This document shows positions 37,425 to 48,343 of a DNA stretch of 64,000 bases, in pieces. The notes beneath the pieces are model-generated. The model ran no database searches and was not told the origin of the DNA. It saw only the letters and a list, made by a program, of their open reading frames with translations. Origin of the DNA: an uncultured Flavobacteriales bacterium. Its GTDB lineage: Bacteria > Bacteroidota > Bacteroidia > Flavobacteriales_D > Crocinitomicaceae. The stretch lies in the NCBI GenBank assembly GCA_905478665.1, contig CAJQJL010000114.1, positions 1-64,000 on the forward strand. Direction: 5' to 3'. The stretch's first letter is position 1. Each line of letters begins with the position of its first letter. The position numbers and the translations under genes were made by a program.

Positions 37425-37798
37425 CTATCGATGCAGGTTTTCCAAACTTTCGATAAGTGTTTCATTCTCTACAATGTAGGCGTCATTGGCATGTTTTGCA
37501 GTAGACTTTACAAACTCAAAAGGATGATTGTCATCTGTTCCTGTGAACACATCAATGTGATTTCCTTTTATAGCTCCACCGGTATCTCCGGCGAAAAAGT
37601 AGCCGTCGTGAAGAAATAGTGTGCTGTCTGAAATTCTGATTGTGTAACGTGCGCATAATATTCCGTTGCCCAAAGAGAGTATTTATTCAGCTCGGAAAGA
37701 TTTGTGGGAGATGTGAGATTCATTGAATCAACCTGAGCGTCAGTTGCAGAAGCAAATAACAAAAGGAAAATGGATTGTATTATTCGGCGGTGGTTCAT
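37425..37798 (-). pseudogene. frameshifted/internally deleted 3D-domain protein
   Basis: Frame 1 carries signal peptide and 'LWATEYYAH'; frame 2 carries 'FLHDGYFFAGDTGGAIKGNHIDVFTG'; the halves overlap in different frames. Confidence 0.6.
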
Positions 37799-37920
37799 CT
37801 ACTTCTAAAGATAAAAATTAGTTGGCGGATTAGCCGTGTATATAAATTGATAAATCTTTAAATGGTGGACTCTACTGTTCTTTCAATTATCGTTAAATTC
37901 GTTGATTCAAAATTGTACAC

Positions 37921-38823
37921 ATGTCAATAGAGGTTAAAAACCTGTTCAAGTATTACGGAGACCAAGCAGCAGTGAAGGATATTTCTTTCAATGTGAACAA
38001 GGGAGAGATCGTTGGTTTTTTAGGGCCGAATGGTGCAGGGAAGTCAACGACTATGAAAGTGATCACGGGATATATTCCTGCCTCAGGAGGATCAGTGAAG
38101 GTATGTGGAATGCCTGTTTCTGTGGATTCGTTGAACACGCGTCAAGTGATTGGGTATTTGCCTGAGAATAATCCTTTGTATCTCGATATGTACGTGAAGG
38201 AATACTTGGCTTTTGTGGCGAAAATCTACAAGGTTAAAAATGTGAAGGAGCGAGTGGCTGAAATGATTCATCTAGTTGGACTTGAAGTGGAGCAAAAGAA
38301 AAAAATTGGAGCTTTATCAAAAGGTTATCGGCAGCGGGTAGGTTTAGCCCAGGCAATCATTCATGATCCAGAAGTACTTATCCTTGATGAGCCTACCTCT
38401 GGTCTTGACCCAAACCAGCTAGCCGAAATCCGAGGCCTTATAAAAACAATAGGTAAGGAGAAGACGGTAATGCTTTCAACGCACATTATGCAGGAAGTTG
38501 AAGCTATTTGTGACAGAATTGTGATTATTAATAAAGGAGAAATCGTCGCTGATGATACAGCTGCTGACCTGCAACTTGACGAGCTTCTACAGACAGTTTA
38601 TGTTGAGTTTGAAGGAGAAGTATCAAAAAGTCATTTGAAGAAAATTGCGGCTGTAAGCAAGCTAGAGCAAGTTGGGAACGGATGGCTTTTAGAGTCTAAG
38701 GAGAAGGAAGATCTCCGGAAGGAAATTTCACGATTTGCTCAAAACAACAATCTGTTGATATTGACTTTAAGAAAAGAAGAGAAATCACTCGAAGAAGTAT
38801 TTAAGAGTTTGACCAATAAGTAA
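37921..38823 (+). CDS. gldA: gliding motility-associated ABC transporter ATP-binding subunit
   Basis: Walker A 'GPNGAGKSTTMK', 'LSKGYRQRVGLAQAIIHDPEVLILDEPTSGLDPNQ', 'YLPENNPLYLDMYVKEYL' typical of GldA. Confidence 0.88.
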   Translation: MSIEVKNLFKYYGDQAAVKDISFNVNKGEIVGFLGPNGAGKSTTMKVITGYIPASGGSVKVCGMPVSVDSLNTRQVIGYLPENNPLYLDMYVKEYLAFVAKIYKVKNVKERVAEMIHLVGLEVEQKKKIGALSKGYRQRVGLAQAIIHDPEVLILDEPTSGLDPNQLAEIRGLIKTIGKEKTVMLSTHIMQEVEAICDRIVIINKGEIVADDTAADLQLDELLQTVYVEFEGEVSKSHLKKIAAVSKLEQVGNGWLLESKEKEDLRKEISRFAQNNNLLILTLRKEEKSLEEVFKSLTNK

Positions 38824-38826
38824 AAA

Positions 38827-40107
38827 ATGCCAAAGAATTTTATTGAAGAATTGCAGTGGAGAGGGATGATTCACGATATCATGCCTGGAACGGAAGAAGC
38901 ATTGATGAAGAAAATGAGTGCTGGATATGTTGGATTTGATCCAACGGCAGATTCATTGCACATCGGGAATCTCGTTCAAATTATGATTTTGGTGCATTTT
39001 CAACGTGCGGGACACAAGCCTTTTGCTTTGGTTGGTGGCGCGACAGGAATGGTTGGTGATCCATCGGGTAAATCTGCAGAGCGAAATTTGTTGGATGCTG
39101 AAACACTAGATCATAACGTGGCATGTGTCCAAGCGCAATTGGAGCAGTTTTTGGATTTTGAGAATGGCGAGAATGCAGCAGAAATGGTGAACAATTACGA
39201 TTGGTTCAAGAATATGAATTTCCTTGATTTCATTCGCGATGTTGGAAAACACATATCTGTCAATTATATGTTGGCTAAAGATTCTGTAAAGTCGCGTCTT
39301 GATACGGGGATGTCATTTACAGAGTTCTCTTACCAGTTGGTTCAGGGATATGATTTTTACTACTTGAATAAGCACAAGGATTGTATTGTTCAATTAGGCG
39401 GATCTGATCAATGGGGTAATATTGTTACAGGTACAGAACTGATTCGCCGTAAAGGTGGGGGAGAGGCTTATGCGGTTACCACACCCCTTATCAAGAAAGC
39501 CGATGGGACTAAATTCGGTAAGACGGAAAGTGGAACAGTTTGGCTTAGTCCAGAAAGAACGTCTCCTTACCAGTTCTACCAATATTGGTTGAATGCATCA
39601 GACGAAGATGCTGAGAACTTCATTAAGATTTTTACTCTTAAAGATAAAGAGGAGATTGACGCCTTAATAGCTTCACATAAAGAAGAGCCGCATATGCGTA
39701 GTTTGCAGAAAGCGTTGGCCGAAGATATCACGACACGTGTGCATGACGCTGAAGCCTTGAATACTGCAATCGCGGCAAGTAAAATTCTCTTTGGTAAATC
39801 AACAGCGGATGATTTGAAGGCGCTTTCAGAGAAGGATTTTTTCGCTGTATTTGACGGTGTTCCTCAGGCAACAGTTCCGCGTGATGAGGTCAATGCAGGT
39901 CTTGGAATTATTGATGCACTTTCAGCGAAGACTGGATTTCTTGGGTCTAATGGCGAAGCTCGAAGAGAATTGAAAGGAAATGCTATTTCTGTTAATAAAG
40001 AAAAGGTCAATGATCAATTCCAAATAACGACAGAAAGCCTCATCAATGATAAGTACGTTTTACTCGGTAAGGGAAAGAAGAACAACTATATTCTAATTGT
40101 AGAATAA
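38827..40107 (+). CDS. tyrS: tyrosyl-tRNA synthetase
   Basis: '[14 protein letters not shown]', '[22 protein letters not shown]', '[14 protein letters not shown]', '[12 protein letters not shown]'. Confidence 0.96.
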   Translation: MPKNFIEELQWRGMIHDIMPGTEEALMKKMSAGYVGFDPTADSLHIGNLVQIMILVHFQRAGHKPFALVGGATGMVGDPSGKSAERNLLDAETLDHNVACVQAQLEQFLDFENGENAAEMVNNYDWFKNMNFLDFIRDVGKHISVNYMLAKDSVKSRLDTGMSFTEFSYQLVQGYDFYYLNKHKDCIVQLGGSDQWGNIVTGTELIRRKGGGEAYAVTTPLIKKADGTKFGKTESGTVWLSPERTSPYQFYQYWLNASDEDAENFIKIFTLKDKEEIDALIASHKEEPHMRSLQKALAEDITTRVHDAEALNTAIAASKILFGKSTADDLKALSEKDFFAVFDGVPQATVPRDEVNAGLGIIDALSAKTGFLGSNGEARRELKGNAISVNKEKVNDQFQITTESLINDKYVLLGKGKKNNYILIVE

Positions 40108-40108
40108 A

Positions 40109-43100
40109 TTACTCCTTCACGATACGAATTTGACCTTTCTCACCTTGGTCTAAACGCAAGATGTATGTTCCTGATGACAGGCTTTCAACACTGATGACTT
40201 GTTTCGAATCAAGACTTCCTTGAAGGAGAATTCTTCCTGAAGCATCATGAATAGCATAGTTAGTTCCCAACAGTTCTTCCTTACTTTGAATCTTAATACT
40301 ACCCATCGTCGGGTTTGGATAAACTGTGAGTCCAGAAGTATTCAACTCGTCCAGTCCAATTGTTGAAATCAAGGTACATGTACTTGTTTCGATACATCCT
40401 CCCAAGTCAATAATGACAGCATAATTTCCATTAACCGTCGGCGCAAAGGTTTGATTTGTTTCTCCGCTGATAGGAGCATTCCCGTTGTCACAATCTACCC
40501 ATTGGTAAGTTGCTCCAGCTTGCTGTGCGGTTAAAACATTACCCGATTCAGTTACCGTTGCATTTGGAATCGGATCAACTGTCAGATTGGTCGTAACATT
40601 ACTATCACAACCCGCTGAAGCAGTTAAGTTCGAAATATGTGTTTCGTCTACGGTGATGTTTGTAGAAATGGTACCGTCAGGATACGTATAATCCTCACCA
40701 GAACAAATATTCAAATTTTCAGTAACATCAATCGCCGATACAACGGTCAAATTTGTGACTATTGTTGAGTCGCAACCGTTAATTGTTAATAGCGTAGATG
40801 AATTTGATTCATCAGCAGTAATGTTACTCGATAAGGTTCCATCTGGGTAGGTGTAATCTGCACCTACACAAACTTCTACAGATTGCGTCAAGTTGTAAGA
40901 GGGGGCTAGTGTAACGTTTGTAACAACTATAGAATCACAGCCAGTTACCGCAGTAAGATTGCTCGTATGAGAGGTGTTTCCTGTTATGGTCTCCGAGAAT
41001 CCATCGGGGTAAGTAATGGTTGCGCCTGAACAAGCCATTACACCTTCTGAACTGTTGTAAGCAACATTCATTGTGACAGTTGTAACGATAACTGAATCGC
41101 AACCAGCTACAGATGTTAAATTGGAAGTATGCGACGTATTTGCTGTAATCGTCTCACTAAATCCATCGGGGTAAATAAATGTTGTACCATCACATGCAGT
41201 GGCACTTTCTGTAATGCTGTAATTTGCATCCATCGTCACGTTTGTCACCACAATTGAGTCACAGCCCTGAGTTGACAATAGGTTTGAGGTATGTGAAGTG
41301 TTTCCAGTAATTGTTTCTGTAAATCCATCTGGATAAACAACACTCGTATTTTCGCACGCTGAAATATTTTCAGAGGTATTGAATGCCGTCACCATCGTTA
41401 CGTTTGTAACAATTATTGAGTCGCAATTGTTTGTCGTTGTTAAATTGGAAGAATGTGAAGTGTTCGCCGTAATTGTTTCACTGAACCCGTCAGGATAAGT
41501 ATAGTTGCTACCGCTGCACACAGAGACGTTTTCAGAATTATTATATGCTGCAAACACGGTCACGTTCGTTACAATAGTTGAGTCGCAGCCAACACCTGTT
41601 GTTAAGTTAGACGTGTGCGCGGTGTTACCAGTGATTGTTTCTGAAAACCCATCTGGATAGACATATGTGTCGCCGTTGCACGCATTTACATTTTCAGAAA
41701 AACTATACGCTTGATTTGCCGTTACGTTGGTAACAATAATTGAATCACATCCCGCCACAGTAAGAAGGTTTGAAGTATGCGAAGTGTTTGAAGTAATCGT
41801 TTCAGAGAATCCATCAGGATAGGTAAATGCTGTATTCTCACATGCATTCACATTCTCTGATAAGTTGTACGCTGGGTTTACTGTTATTGTTTCCGATTCC
41901 AGAGGACTGTCACATCCATTTAATGTATATACAACCGAGTAGGTAGTTGTGGATGATGGTGTGACATTAATTGAAGCTGTGATATCTCCGCCAGGTGACC
42001 AAAGGTAAGTTCCTCCCCCTACAGCAGGTGTCGCTGTTAATGTAGTGCTTTGTCCTTCACAAATATTACCTGAAGAACTAACGGCAACACTTGGGCCAAC
42101 TCCAACAGTTACCGTACTTGTTGCGCTACTAGTACATCCTAGATATGAATAAGTCACAGTGTATGTTGTGCTTGAACCTGGATTTACATCGATGCTAGCT
42201 GTTGTTTCCCCACTAGGAGACCACAGGAAGGTTCCACCAGCAGCCGAAGGCACAGCAGTGAGTGTTTCTGGCCCCCCGCCACAAATAGAGGCATCATTCA
42301 CAGAGACTGTTGCGCCGTTGGTAACCTCAATGTCCAAATCTTGCGTTGTACATCCAATCGCGTTGCACGCCTGCAATGACACAGTGTATGTTCCAGGACT
42401 TGGCCAACAAATATTAAGAGGGTCTTGATCTGTAGAGGTTGGAGTACTAGAGCCAGGGAAAGTCCAGTTCCATGAAGTTGGTCCATTCGTACTGTTGTCA
42501 ACAAAGTCAATACAGCCAGAACCGCAAAGGGTTGTGCTGGACGGTGTCATCCATGCTACTGGAGCTGATGTTGCTGGCTCATACCACTGCGCAATATAAT
42601 TCATTGGATTCCCCTCAGCTTGTGTATATGCTCCGCCTGCAAAGAAAATTCCATTCCATGTGGTTGCCGATTTCACATACTCATCTATACCAGAAGCATC
42701 AAAGCCAAGTCCCATGGCAGACCAGCTTGTTCCATCCCATTTGGCTATTTTATTCGCGGGTGTTCCCCCTGCATTCGTGAAGTATCCTCCAGCTATAATG
42801 TCTCCATTATATTCATGAATCGCACGGCAGTATTCATTGAGGCCCGTTCCTAGCGGAGTCCAATTGGAACCATCGTACATTGCGACCCCCCCCATATTGT
42901 AATCTTCAGCTGCGGCATCTCCATCCCATAATTCGGGAAATTCGCCGCCCATATATAAGTTGCCGTCATTTGGATTTACGTACAAGACACGAACGCTTTC
43001 ATTGACTCCACCAACTAAATCAACACCACTGTTTCCACCAGCCCATCCACCAGTAGATGGGTCATATTTTACCACACCATCACTCGGTGAATTTCCGCCC

Positions 43101-43666
43101 ACATTGTTGAAATCGCCGCCAACCCATAGTTCGCCTTCAAATTCAGTCATGCATCGAATGTCATTACCAAAACTACCGATTGGCCCAACGGACTCCCATG
43201 CGGTTCCATTCCATTTTGCTATTCGAGCGATTGGTGCACCATCCGATTGTGTGAAATCACCTCCAATTACTAATTCATTGTTCCAAACTGTGCATGTGAG
43301 AACATCATTATTTACACCGTTACCAAGAGGAGTCCAAGAAACACCGTCCCAAACTGCTACCCCATTACACCCTACACAAGGTTGCTGAACATTCCAAAAA
43401 TCTCCGACGACTACTAATTTTCCGTCCCAAACGACACCTGCCCTTGCAACGATTCCTACTCCGCCACCTAGACAGTTCCACGACGCTCCATCCCACTCAG
43501 CAACTCTATTACAAGGATTGTTGAAGCTACCAAGGTTAATCAGTTTTCCATTCCAAGTCAGCATTCCGTGGCTACTGTTGTTAGTGCCACCACCAACATC
43601 TTGCCATGATTGTGCAAATGAGTTTATACCAATAAAAAGAGAGATAAAGAGAATAAGCGTTTTCAT
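40109..43666 (-). CDS. large secreted repeat protein with T9SS type A C-terminal sorting domain
   Basis: Signal peptide; kelch-like 'AKWDGTSWSAMG' repeats; PKD-like 'SWNWTFPGSSTP'; eight 54-55 aa repeats; C-term 'LTVYPNPTMGSIKIQSKE...SSGTYILRL'. Start refined. Confidence 0.88.
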   Translation of the reverse strand: MKTLILFISLFIGINSFAQSWQDVGGGTNNSSHGMLTWNGKLINLGSFNNPCNRVAEWDGASWNCLGGGVGIVARAGVVWDGKLVVVGDFWNVQQPCVGCNGVAVWDGVSWTPLGNGVNNDVLTCTVWNNELVIGGDFTQSDGAPIARIAKWNGTAWESVGPIGSFGNDIRCMTEFEGELWVGGDFNNVGGNSPSDGVVKYDPSTGGWAGGNSGVDLVGGVNESVRVLYVNPNDGNLYMGGEFPELWDGDAAAEDYNMGGVAMYDGSNWTPLGTGLNEYCRAIHEYNGDIIAGGYFTNAGGTPANKIAKWDGTSWSAMGLGFDASGIDEYVKSATTWNGIFFAGGAYTQAEGNPMNYIAQWYEPATSAPVAWMTPSSTTLCGSGCIDFVDNSTNGPTSWNWTFPGSSTPTSTDQDPLNICWPSPGTYTVSLQACNAIGCTTQDLDIEVTNGATVSVNDASICGGGPETLTAVPSAAGGTFLWSPSGETTASIDVNPGSSTTYTVTYSYLGCTSSATSTVTVGVGPSVAVSSSGNICEGQSTTLTATPAVGGGTYLWSPGGDITASINVTPSSTTTYSVVYTLNGCDSPLESETITVNPAYNLSENVNACENTAFTYPDGFSETITSNTSHTSNLLTVAGCDSIIVTNVTANQAYSFSENVNACNGDTYVYPDGFSETITGNTAHTSNLTTGVGCDSTIVTNVTVFAAYNNSENVSVCSGSNYTYPDGFSETITANTSHSSNLTTTNNCDSIIVTNVTMVTAFNTSENISACENTSVVYPDGFTETITGNTSHTSNLLSTQGCDSIVVTNVTMDANYSITESATACDGTTFIYPDGFSETITANTSHTSNLTSVAGCDSVIVTTVTMNVAYNSSEGVMACSGATITYPDGFSETITGNTSHTSNLTAVTGCDSIVVTNVTLAPSYNLTQSVEVCVGADYTYPDGTLSSNITADESNSSTLLTINGCDSTIVTNLTVVSAIDVTENLNICSGEDYTYPDGTISTNITVDETHISNLTASAGCDSNVTTNLTVDPIPNATVTESGNVLTAQQAGATYQWVDCDNGNAPISGETNQTFAPTVNGNYAVIIDLGGCIETSTCTLISTIGLDELNTSGLTVYPNPTMGSIKIQSKEELLGTNYAIHDASGRILLQGSLDSKQVISVESLSSGTYILRLDQGEKGQIRIVKE
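40565..41866 (-). repeat. eight tandem 54/55-aa repeats (about 162-bp period)
   Basis: Repeat unit like 'NxSENVxACxxxxxTYPDGFSETITxNTSHTSNLTxxxGCDSxIVTNVTxxxxY'; 434 codons in total. Confidence 0.9.
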
Positions 43667-43758
43667 AGTCGGTCGGATTTGCATTCCTCAATTTAAATGA
43701 TTCAAGAAATGTTGTCTACGACAACAACGCTAAAACCATTGGGAAAGGTTGTCTCGCT

Positions 43759-44490
43759 TTAGTAATTGATTTCCCAAAGGAATAGCCCATGGGCTGGAAC
43801 AGAGGTAGAGGCTGCCTGCCGATCTTTTGCCTCTAAGATTTCATTTATTTGTTCAGAAGCTATTTTACCATGGCCAACATCAATCAACGTCCCTACTGTA
43901 GCCCGAACCATGTTGCGTAAAAAACGATCTGCGACAATTTCAAAATAGATTGCATCTTCCGTGATTATCCACTCTGCCTTTTTCACATCGCAAATGTTCG
44001 TCTTTACATCCGTATGTAATTTGGATAAAGAAGTAAAGTCTTTTTTTCCGACAAGCAGTTTTGCTGCCTCATTCATTTTTGAGAAATCGAGTGCTTGGGG
44101 AACGTACCAGCTATGCTTCTGTTTGAATGGATTCTTATTCTGATGAATGAAATACCTGTACGTACGCTGCGTTGCATCGAAGCGCGCATGCGAATCAGCG
44201 CTTACGGGCACGGCTTTGTTAAAGACAATAGAATTGGGGAGCATTCGATTGAGTTTGAATACAAACTTCTCTGTATCTTCAATTTCAGGTAGATCAACAT
44301 GCAAAATATAATGCCTGGCATGCACGCCTGTATCGGTGCGGCCGCAACCGACCACTTTTACGGGAGTATTAGAATATAATTTCGAGAGGGCATCTTCGAT
44401 AACCTCTTGTACGGAAATCTCATTGGTTTGACGCTGCCATCCAAAGAAATCTGTTCCGTCGTATGCGAGTTCTAAAAAATACCGCTGCAT
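43759..44490 (-). CDS. truA: tRNA pseudouridine synthase A
   Basis: 'LELAYDGTDFFGWQRQ', 'GCGRTDTGVHARHYILHVD', 'FDATQRTYRYFI', 'FLRNMVRATVGTLIDVG'. Confidence 0.95.
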   Translation of the reverse strand: MQRYFLELAYDGTDFFGWQRQTNEISVQEVIEDALSKLYSNTPVKVVGCGRTDTGVHARHYILHVDLPEIEDTEKFVFKLNRMLPNSIVFNKAVPVSADSHARFDATQRTYRYFIHQNKNPFKQKHSWYVPQALDFSKMNEAAKLLVGKKDFTSLSKLHTDVKTNICDVKKAEWIITEDAIYFEIVADRFLRNMVRATVGTLIDVGHGKIASEQINEILEAKDRQAASTSVPAHGLFLWEINY

Positions 44491-44540
44491 TTATCGAGGT
44501 GCTATTTCACTTAGCGTTGTCCTGCCAATTAATTCTGAGC

Positions 44541-45920
44541 TTATTTTGTTGGAATGGTAAAACCTGTCATATCATATTCGTAAATATCGATACTTGATTT
44601 TTGTCCTACAATCTCATAACCTGATATATAAGCCTTGTTTATTGCCTTGTCGTAAGTGAAGTGCGTATCGTTGTTCACAGAGTTGATTCCGTTACCAAGA
44701 TTAATTGGCGTACCCCAAGAATCTCCAAGGTTTTCTACAACATAAACATCCAATCCGCCCATTCCAATGTGTCCATCAGAACTAAAGAATAAATACCTTC
44801 CATCTGCAGAAATGTACGGAGTGGTTTCTCTTCCTTTCGTGTTTATTGTCATTGGAAGTACCTTGGCATTCCCCCAAGATTTTCCTTCCTTGTGAGCCAC
44901 GTAGATATCTGTAGAACTCTTATCACCTTTTCTGTCAGAAACAAAGTACATCGTGTTTCCATCAGCAGTCAATGTTGCTGAACCTTCGAAAAAAGAAGTG
45001 TTGATTGTTTTGTTTTTGATCGTCCTAGGTGAATTCCATGTTCCCTTATCACTCATTTTTAATTCACAAAGATCAGATCCGCGTGTTGTTGTTTTCGCAT
45101 CTGTTGCTGTTGAATTCAACGTCATGACTCCGTATAGACCGTCAGGTGAAATATAGTTCAAAGCATCAAACCCGTCAGAGTTTATCTTTCCAAGCTTATT
45201 GGTGATATCGTCCCATTCCTTCAGTTCGTCATCCCAAGTAGCTCTGTATACATCCTCGAAGAATACCTGATCATCAGGATTCATTCCCCCACCAGTAGTA
45301 TTGCTTCTTCTCGATACGAAATAAATAGTTTTTCCACCGTCAACAACAATTGCGTTGTAATCGTCGTAACCAGAATTTACGTCACCAACCAAACGCTTTT
45401 TTATAAACTTAGGTTCTTTAGCTAGCTGTTCTTTGGCAAATGCACATTCTTCAATGTGGTGTTCTACCATTAATGTTTTTGCACGTGGCGCAGACAGATT
45501 TTCATTGGCATGTTGATAATTTACAAGCGCTGAATCTATGATTCCCAATCGATGGTATGTAACTGCTAAAGTGAAATAGACTTCCTTATTCACTTTGTCG
45601 TCACCAAGACTCACTGCATTTTTTGCATACTTGAGTGCATAACCATAGTTGTTCATTTTATAATGACACTTACTTATCCAGTAAGCCGCACGCCAACTGT
45701 TTGGGTCTTTAACTCCAGCCTCTCTGAATTTAATAAGTGCATCTTTTATTTTTCCTTCTCCGTAAAGTGTTTTTCCTTCTTCGATAAAGTAAACGGCAGC
45801 AGATTTGTCAACCAAACTTGTTGTTGAGTCAGTAGGTGCAGGATTATCGTTAAAGCCATACACAGTTCCTATAAATAGGAGGAAAGTGATCGATAACACT
45901 GATTGAATTAGCTTGTTCAT
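44541..45920 (-). CDS. TPR and PD40 repeat protein
   Basis: TPR region plus 'SATLTADGNTMYFVSDRKGDKSSTDIYVAHKEG', 'TPYISADGRYLFFSSDGHIGMGGLDVYVVE'. Confidence 0.85.
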   Translation of the reverse strand: MNKLIQSVLSITFLLFIGTVYGFNDNPAPTDSTTSLVDKSAAVYFIEEGKTLYGEGKIKDALIKFREAGVKDPNSWRAAYWISKCHYKMNNYGYALKYAKNAVSLGDDKVNKEVYFTLAVTYHRLGIIDSALVNYQHANENLSAPRAKTLMVEHHIEECAFAKEQLAKEPKFIKKRLVGDVNSGYDDYNAIVVDGGKTIYFVSRRSNTTGGGMNPDDQVFFEDVYRATWDDELKEWDDITNKLGKINSDGFDALNYISPDGLYGVMTLNSTATDAKTTTRGSDLCELKMSDKGTWNSPRTIKNKTINTSFFEGSATLTADGNTMYFVSDRKGDKSSTDIYVAHKEGKSWGNAKVLPMTINTKGRETTPYISADGRYLFFSSDGHIGMGGLDVYVVENLGDSWGTPINLGNGINSVNNDTHFTYDKAINKAYISGYEIVGQKSSIDIYEYDMTGFTIPTK

Positions 45921-46007
45921 GTTGTTGGTTTTATGTTTATGCGCCTTACGATAGCAAAAGTTATGCAAAAGAAAATAAAAATCACTGATTTCCTTTAAAT
46001 TCCTTGT

Positions 46008-46856
46008 TTAGTTGTCCACTTTTTTTGAATGTACATTGGATTTTAAGTCAACTAAATCATCCATTGCGATAGTTGAGGCAACAACAGCAACAATGGGTGC
46101 AGCTGAAGCGCAAATCCAAAGAACAAGATTCAACAAGAAGCGACCGATAACAGCCATAGGCTCTTCTGAAAAAGTTGACCAATTAAAAAGCGCTCCTAAA
46201 TCCAGTGGAACCAAAATCAGCAATGAATATACACATCCAATCGCGATGGCCAGACCTCTATTCCTTCTAACAAAGTGGATACTCTCATCTATATTTAATC
46301 TTCTTCGCTCATTAATATAGTCCAAAAAGGCAAAGCCATAATAGAAGAAACCAATGATGAAAGTCAAATAGAAAACAGGAGATGATTTGGGGTTCTCCCA
46401 ACCTAGAAAAGACACGACGAAGATAATGACGAAAAAGAAATATTCCCACATCAAGTTCCGAACAACGATACGCATCGCTCGCTTAACATCGTGAACCAAT
46501 TGACGGAAATCCCAAGGATACGTGTTGCCTGTCAGAATTTTTTCCGTTTTCATGCTCAAGTGCGAGATCAAAGGGGAAAGAATGACGACAACTAGGTACT
46601 TCGCGAATTTCATCAGAAGAATGGCAATCGCAATTTCGAGCATCAGATAGATGAGGTACCAAACGATTTCGTTCATGTTCTCTGCCTTAGGCGGAACATA
46701 ATCCTTTTGAATCATTGCACCTATTTTATAGATGATGATCATAAGAATGGCTGGAGCGATAAGGTACCAGTAAAATTTATGTTCAATAATAAATTTTACA
46801 GCCTTGTAATAAGACCTCATTCCAAAAAAGAAATTCCGAATAAATTTCATATTCAA
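46008..46856 (-). CDS. EI24 domain / CysZ-like membrane protein
   Basis: Multi-TM, 'GMRSYYKAVKFIIEHKFYWYLIAPAIL', 'FYYGFAFLDYINERRRLNIDESIHFVRRNRGLAIAIG'. Confidence 0.75.
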   Translation of the reverse strand: MNMKFIRNFFFGMRSYYKAVKFIIEHKFYWYLIAPAILMIIIYKIGAMIQKDYVPPKAENMNEIVWYLIYLMLEIAIAILLMKFAKYLVVVILSPLISHLSMKTEKILTGNTYPWDFRQLVHDVKRAMRIVVRNLMWEYFFFVIIFVVSFLGWENPKSSPVFYLTFIIGFFYYGFAFLDYINERRRLNIDESIHFVRRNRGLAIAIGCVYSLLILVPLDLGALFNWSTFSEEPMAVIGRFLLNLVLWICASAAPIVAVVASTIAMDDLVDLKSNVHSKKVDN

Positions 46857-46929
46857 AAGTAATCAAAGGAATTTCAAAACGGTTAATTCGCAAGGCTTTT
46901 GTATCTTTGGCTTTTGCATTTTTTTAATC

Positions 46930-48303
46930 TTGAAGGGACAAGACACTATGAATTTTAGCAGTTTAACAGCAATTTCTCCGGTCGACGGAAGATATCAGAG
47001 TAAGACAAGTGAATTACAACCGTATTTTTCGGAGTTCGGATTGATAAAGTACCGTGTAATAGTTGAAGTGGAATACTTTATCGCTATGGTAGAAAGTGGG
47101 GTGATGCCTCTGTCTGATTTTCCAAAGGAAAAGTATGCTGCTTTGCGCGCAATCTATAGTTCGTTTTCTGAAGAAGATGCATTGGAAATCAAAGACACTG
47201 AGAAAATCACGAATCATGATGTGAAGGCTGTAGAGTATTTTGTGAAGGACAAAATGACGGCACTTGGATTGGAGAAATACCTTGAGTTTGTACATTTCGG
47301 TTTAACTTCTCAGGATATTAATAATACTTCTATTCCGCTTTCATTGAAAGAGGCGATAGAGAAAGAATATTTACCATTGCTTGATCAGTTAATTGGGAAG
47401 CTTGAAGACTATAGCAAAGAATGGAAGGATATTCCAATGTTGGCACGAACGCATGGTCAGCCTGCTTCGCCAACACGTTTAGGGAAAGAGATTCAAGTAT
47501 TTGTGGAGCGTTTGAATATACAACGTGCTCAATTGACTGCAATTCCTTATTCAGCGAAGTTTGGAGGAGCAACAGGGAACTTCAATGCGCATTTCGTCGC
47601 TTTTGGTTCAGGAGATTGGGTAGGTTTTGCAAACAACTTTGTAAATGATGTTCTTGGATTATCGAGAAGTCAAACGACAACTCAAGTAGAACACTATGAT
47701 AACCTTGCATCTCTTTTTGATGCGATGAAACGAATCAACACCATCATCTTGGATTTGGACCGCGATATGTGGACATACATTTCCATGGAATACTTCAAGC
47801 AAAAGTTGAAAGAAGGAGAGGTTGGGTCTTCTGCTATGCCTCACAAGGTGAATCCAATTGATTTTGAAAACTCAGAAGGGAATATTGGAATTGCGAATGC
47901 CATTTATGAGCATCTTTCGATCAAACTTCCAGTTTCACGGCTCCAACGAGATTTAACAGATTCAACAGTGTTGAGAACAATAGGTTTGCCTATAGCACAT
48001 ACATTTATCGCGTTTAAATCAACAATAAAGGGACTTGATAAATTGCTGTTAAACGAACAAGCATTTGATGCTGACCTAGAAAGTAACTGGGCTGTTGTTG
48101 CAGAGGCGATTCAGACGATTTTACGAAGAGAAGGCTATCCAAAACCATACGAGGCATTGAAGGGCTTGACACGAAAAAATGAAGCCGTTACGAAAGAAAC
48201 AGTGCATAATTTCGTTGATACATTGGATATTTCTTCTGATCTTAAGGAAGAATTAAAGAAAATAACACCTCAGAACTATACAGGAATTCAGCTGGTTTCT
48301 TAA
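46930..48303 (+). CDS. purB: adenylosuccinate lyase
   Basis: 'SPVDGRYQSKTSEL', 'EKITNHDVKAVEYFVK', 'FGLTSQDINNTSIPL', 'MLARTHGQPASPTRLGKE', 'GSSAMPHKVNPIDFENSEGN'. Promoter-like TATCTTTG at 46902. Confidence 0.96.
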   Translation: MKGQDTMNFSSLTAISPVDGRYQSKTSELQPYFSEFGLIKYRVIVEVEYFIAMVESGVMPLSDFPKEKYAALRAIYSSFSEEDALEIKDTEKITNHDVKAVEYFVKDKMTALGLEKYLEFVHFGLTSQDINNTSIPLSLKEAIEKEYLPLLDQLIGKLEDYSKEWKDIPMLARTHGQPASPTRLGKEIQVFVERLNIQRAQLTAIPYSAKFGGATGNFNAHFVAFGSGDWVGFANNFVNDVLGLSRSQTTTQVEHYDNLASLFDAMKRINTIILDLDRDMWTYISMEYFKQKLKEGEVGSSAMPHKVNPIDFENSEGNIGIANAIYEHLSIKLPVSRLQRDLTDSTVLRTIGLPIAHTFIAFKSTIKGLDKLLLNEQAFDADLESNWAVVAEAIQTILRREGYPKPYEALKGLTRKNEAVTKETVHNFVDTLDISSDLKEELKKITPQNYTGIQLVS

Positions 48304-48343
48304 ACTGGATCACTCTTTGATAGCGAAAGGCGAACCTCATTTT

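Noticed and set aside
37799-37920. gldA/tyrS upstream region checked for a T-box or tyrosine attenuator
   Set aside because: No terminator hairpin, T-box core sequence or Tyr-rich short ORF seen.
40565-41866. 162-bp periodic repeats considered as CRISPR or satellite
   Set aside because: Maintain an open reading frame and encode protein repeats; no repeat/spacer architecture.
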